Source of the DNA: Rutstroemia sp. NJR-2017a BVV2
Lineage: Eukaryota; Ascomycota; Leotiomycetes; Helotiales; Rutstroemiaceae
Direction: 5' to 3'
Assembly: GCA_002946415.1 (NCBI GenBank)
Contig: NJPS01000079.1
Location: 806,001-870,000, forward strand
DNA: 64,000 nt
Shown: positions 61,977 to 64,000 of the stretch, one piece after another
How positions within the stretch are numbered: the stretch's first letter is position 1
Layout: each line of letters begins with the position of its first letter
Notes under the pieces: model-generated
Seen by the model: the letters and a program-made list of their open reading frames with translations, nothing else
What the model was told of the DNA's origin: nothing
The model's database searches: none
Made by a program: the position numbers and the translations under genes

Positions 61977-62681
61977 ATGCCCTCCACCCCAGCTCTCCGG
62001 CATGAGGTGATATCGCTGTATAAAGGTATTTCAATTCCCCCCGCTCTCTCTTTCAGTTCTTCAAAAAAACCCCCCTTCTCACAACCCCCCTCCTCCTAAC
62101 CCCATCCCCCACAGAACTCCTCCACCTCGGCCGCGCCTACCCCCTCGGCTACGAATATTTCCGCACCCGTCTACACAGCGCGTTCATGGCACAGGCTGCA
62201 CTAGACGACCCGGGCGAGATACGGAAGGGCTTGGAGAGGGGGGAGTGGGTTAAGAAGGGTGAGTGTTGAGTTGTTTTTTATGTTTGGTGGGAAAGGGAGG
62301 GAGAGAGGGGAAGGGGAAAGGGACGGGGAGGGGTTATGGGAGGGAGGGATTATGGGAAAGGGGGAGTGGTAGAGGAGTTGCGATTGCGATTAGGTTTTTT
62401 TGGCTAATATGCTAATCTTCACATTGGAAATATAGAAATCGAAGCGCTGTAAGTTACCCAGCATCCCAAGCCCGACGACCTCCTGGGTCCACCCGCACAG
62501 TCTTACTTTTGCATTTCACATAGCACATCACATCACACACCAAACAATACCCGCAAACATCAAAATAACAGAACTTAAACAATGTCATTCGTATACAAAT
62601 GCTAACCAATACACTATTGGGGGTATATCTAGGTACTATCTTAAAAGGTATCGAGCGCTGCGCCAAAGATATGATGGATGA
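61977..62681 (+). CDS. LYR-motif protein, LYRM5/ETFRF1 type
   Basis: Four small exons, 61977-62025, 62115-62258, 62436-62448 and 62633-62681, give 84 residues. The third exon is only 13 nt. The spliced protein matches the LYRM5 layout closely: LRHEVISLYKELLHLGRAYP, then GYEYFRTRLHSAFM, EIRKGLERGEWVKKEIEAL and YYLKRYRALRQRYDG. Human LYRM5 (ETFRF1) is a mitochondrial LYR protein that binds electron transfer flavoprotein and removes its FAD. Here the Tyr-Lys-Glu-Leu form of the LYR motif (LYKELL) sits at residues 14-19. No separate presequence is seen, as usual for this family. Each junction restores the family sequence in phase, and without the 13-nt exon the last helix would be lost. The second intron is extremely G-rich. 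Confidence 0.88.
62288..62370 (+). repeat. G-run array in intron 2 of the LYR gene
   Basis: GGGAAAGGGAGGGAGAGAGG and further GGG/GGGG runs follow on the coding strand. They satisfy the G-quadruplex pattern (four or more runs of three or more G with loops of 1-7 nt) several times over. It lies inside the intron between exons 2 and 3. Confidence 0.7.
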
Positions 62682-63060
62682 ACGTATCAACGTATGAAGG
62701 AAGGGGAAGTGTATTTTATTTTTCGAATTTGCTTTCGATCGATATCCAGAAATCAACGATGCGTGGATGATGGCTTTGGATTGGATTGAAAGGTGGAAGA
62801 GGTGGTTTAAACGACGTGGAGACGGGGTGATAATTGGAGGTTCGAAAAAGGTTGGGTATACGCGGTGGAGGATTATAGGAAGAGGATGTAGAGTCGTAGA
62901 GGCTGGCTGTATCGATAGATAGAGGGTGGCGGGCGATTGGAGATAGGTTGATTGCCGTGTCGGGCTCGGAAACAAGTAGAGATGAACGCAGAGGTGTGGT
63001 GGCGTCTCGGGATTGTAAGTCAATGGCCATGATCCACGGTATTCGAAGAGCAAGACCATC
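62682..63060. other. convergent 3' flank
   Basis: About 380 bp between the LYR gene stop (plus) and the methyltransferase stop (minus). The minus-strand frame 62454-63131 across it is a shadow of no protein quality. Confidence 0.45.
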
Positions 63061-64000
63061 CTATGTAGCACTTGAGTCGGCCTTTGGATCCTTCTTCCTC
63101 GCCCACCAAGCTCCAACCTCCAGACATTCACCCCAAGACGTCCCGTTATTCTTCAATAAATCCGTCATGCAATTGCCACGCCATCGATCAAACTCATCCG
63201 GACTCTTCCCGCTGGCCTCTCTCAATAATGGTTCCAAACTATCAATCATTTGGATGATAGTCATCAGAGCCGTCCTCCGCAACGCAGCTTGTCCTGCCGT
63301 AAGGTTTTTCCGATCTGTATCCTTCCCTTTACCCTTGAGAACCTGTATACCGTTTGAAGCTGCAGTAGGGGCAGCTGCAGCAAATCCGCCGACTCCTTCA
63401 CGCTCCCATCTTACCTCTCCTAGTGGTATAGCTAGTCTCCGACTCTCAATCTGTTCAAGCACTTCGGCTTCTTGGAGTAACATTGGTCGAATGCTCGTGC
63501 AAGGCATAGACGTCAATTCCTTAGTTTCCAATGCTTTCGAAATCCACGCATTATAGTCTATAAGAAATTGATTCTGCGGCGTCGCCAAAGGTGTTTGTGG
63601 TGTAATTGTATATGTGCCCATTGCATTTGTATGTACTTGTTTATAGTTTTCGCTCTCATGATCGCTGTCTTTCGTCGAAGGTGGTGCATGCGACAAAAGC
63701 ATACGTATCGAATGATCGCCCTCCCAAATTTCTAATGTGCCTCCTGGTTTTAATATTCGCAAATATTCGTCCATTAAAGCCTGCGCTTGTTCAGTTCTCT
63801 TGGTCGACATCACCATGCTGGTATCTTTGATCATGATGAGGGAAAATTCTTCGTCTCGAAATGGAAGAGGTGTTTTGCGAAGATCGTGTTGGACAAATCG
63901 CCAGTTCATGTCGTCGTCTGCGTCCATCCGCGGAGCTAAAGGAGCGATATCTACGCCAGTAAATTGTATTGAAGAGTGTCCCTTATGTGAATAATGGCGA
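63061..64000 (-). CDS. SAM-dependent methyltransferase, C-terminal part (runs off window)
   Basis: The minus-strand frame is open from the window edge to the stop at 63061. The visible 312 residues begin RHYSHKGHSSIQFTGVDIAP, so the frame continues upstream of the usual ATG at 63927 and the true start lies outside. FTGVDIAPLAPRM is motif II of class I methyltransferases (acidic end of strand 2), NWRFVQHDLRKTPLPF is the motif III region, and LRILKPGGTLEIWEGDH is the RxLKPGG motif before strand 5. The C-terminal 180 residues form a mostly helical cap with Trp-rich end (CLEVGAWWARKK). Only the glycine-rich motif I is missing, beyond the edge. It resembles uncharacterised ascomycete methyltransferases with this cap; the substrate is unknown. 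Confidence 0.88.
   Translation of the reverse strand, partial: RHYSHKGHSSIQFTGVDIAPLAPRMDADDDMNWRFVQHDLRKTPLPFRDEEFSLIMIKDTSMVMSTKRTEQAQALMDEYLRILKPGGTLEIWEGDHSIRMLLSHAPPSTKDSDHESENYKQVHTNAMGTYTITPQTPLATPQNQFLIDYNAWISKALETKELTSMPCTSIRPMLLQEAEVLEQIESRRLAIPLGEVRWEREGVGGFAAAAPTAASNGIQVLKGKGKDTDRKNLTAGQAALRRTALMTIIQMIDSLEPLLREASGKSPDEFDRWRGNCMTDLLKNNGTSWGECLEVGAWWARKKDPKADSSAT

Noticed and set aside
62454..63131. 225-codon minus-strand frame
   Set aside because: It overlaps the last exon and intron of the LYR gene and the methyltransferase end in another frame, and its composition is non-protein.

Overview
The window is nuclear DNA of a filamentous ascomycete (Pezizomycotina). Genes carry short introns (mostly 46-90 nt) with GTAAGT/GTATGT-type donors, CTAAC-type branch sites and YAG acceptors. 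Coding sequence is of moderate GC between AT-richer spacers, and the gene content (HET domain, Clr5-ankyrin, S8 subtilisin, DHA1 transporter) is typical of moulds. A leotiomycete such as a relative of Botrytis or Sclerotinia is my best guess, but this is an impression and not proven by the sequence. I reconstructed the exon structures by hand from splice signals and reading frame; no transcript evidence was available.

Layout. 0-9.6 kb is accessory-looking: three small or medium unknown proteins carrying acidic tryptophan motifs (368-1088, 2176-2976, 6647-7606), a HET-domain protein whose C-terminus is a prion-like Asn/Met tail (4241-5878, minus), and a Pro/Ser/Thr-rich unknown protein (8536-9545). 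9.6-11.4 kb is a low-complexity spacer containing a fold-back inverted repeat. 11.4-23.1 kb is conserved: an Ark1/Prk1-type kinase (minus) and MOT1, the Snf2-family remover of TATA-binding protein. 23.1-28 kb holds a relic of a CHL1/DDX11-type helicase, a disordered protein with a PPPY motif and a small secreted cysteine protein. 28.5-33.6 kb holds an MFSD1-like transporter and, divergently, a membrane-anchored steryl-ester-hydrolase-like lipase; the spacer between them contains three exact matches to the iron-responsive GATA site ATCWGATAA. 33.7-37.2 kb contains a broken FAD-linked oxidoreductase and otherwise nothing recognisable.

37.2-51.3 kb holds a PH-domain protein, the kinetochore subunit Nnf1, a 1190-residue Clr5-ankyrin protein, a DHA1 drug:H+ antiporter and a cytochrome b561-like membrane protein. 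52.4-56 kb has an unknown two-exon protein and a dihydroflavonol-reductase-like SDR. 56-59.3 kb has no convincing gene. 59.3-64 kb has a secreted proteinase-K-type subtilisin, an LYR-motif protein of the LYRM5/ETFRF1 type built from four small exons (one only 13 nt), and a methyltransferase that runs off the right edge.

There is no single pathway cluster. Conserved housekeeping genes (MOT1, Nnf1, Ark/Prk kinase, LYRM5) alternate with lineage-specific genes, pseudogene debris and simple repeats. The most original signals are the tandem acidic-Trp motifs in the first 8 kb, the HET/Asn-Met tail, the GATA-site cluster, the two gene relics and the micro-exon LYR gene.
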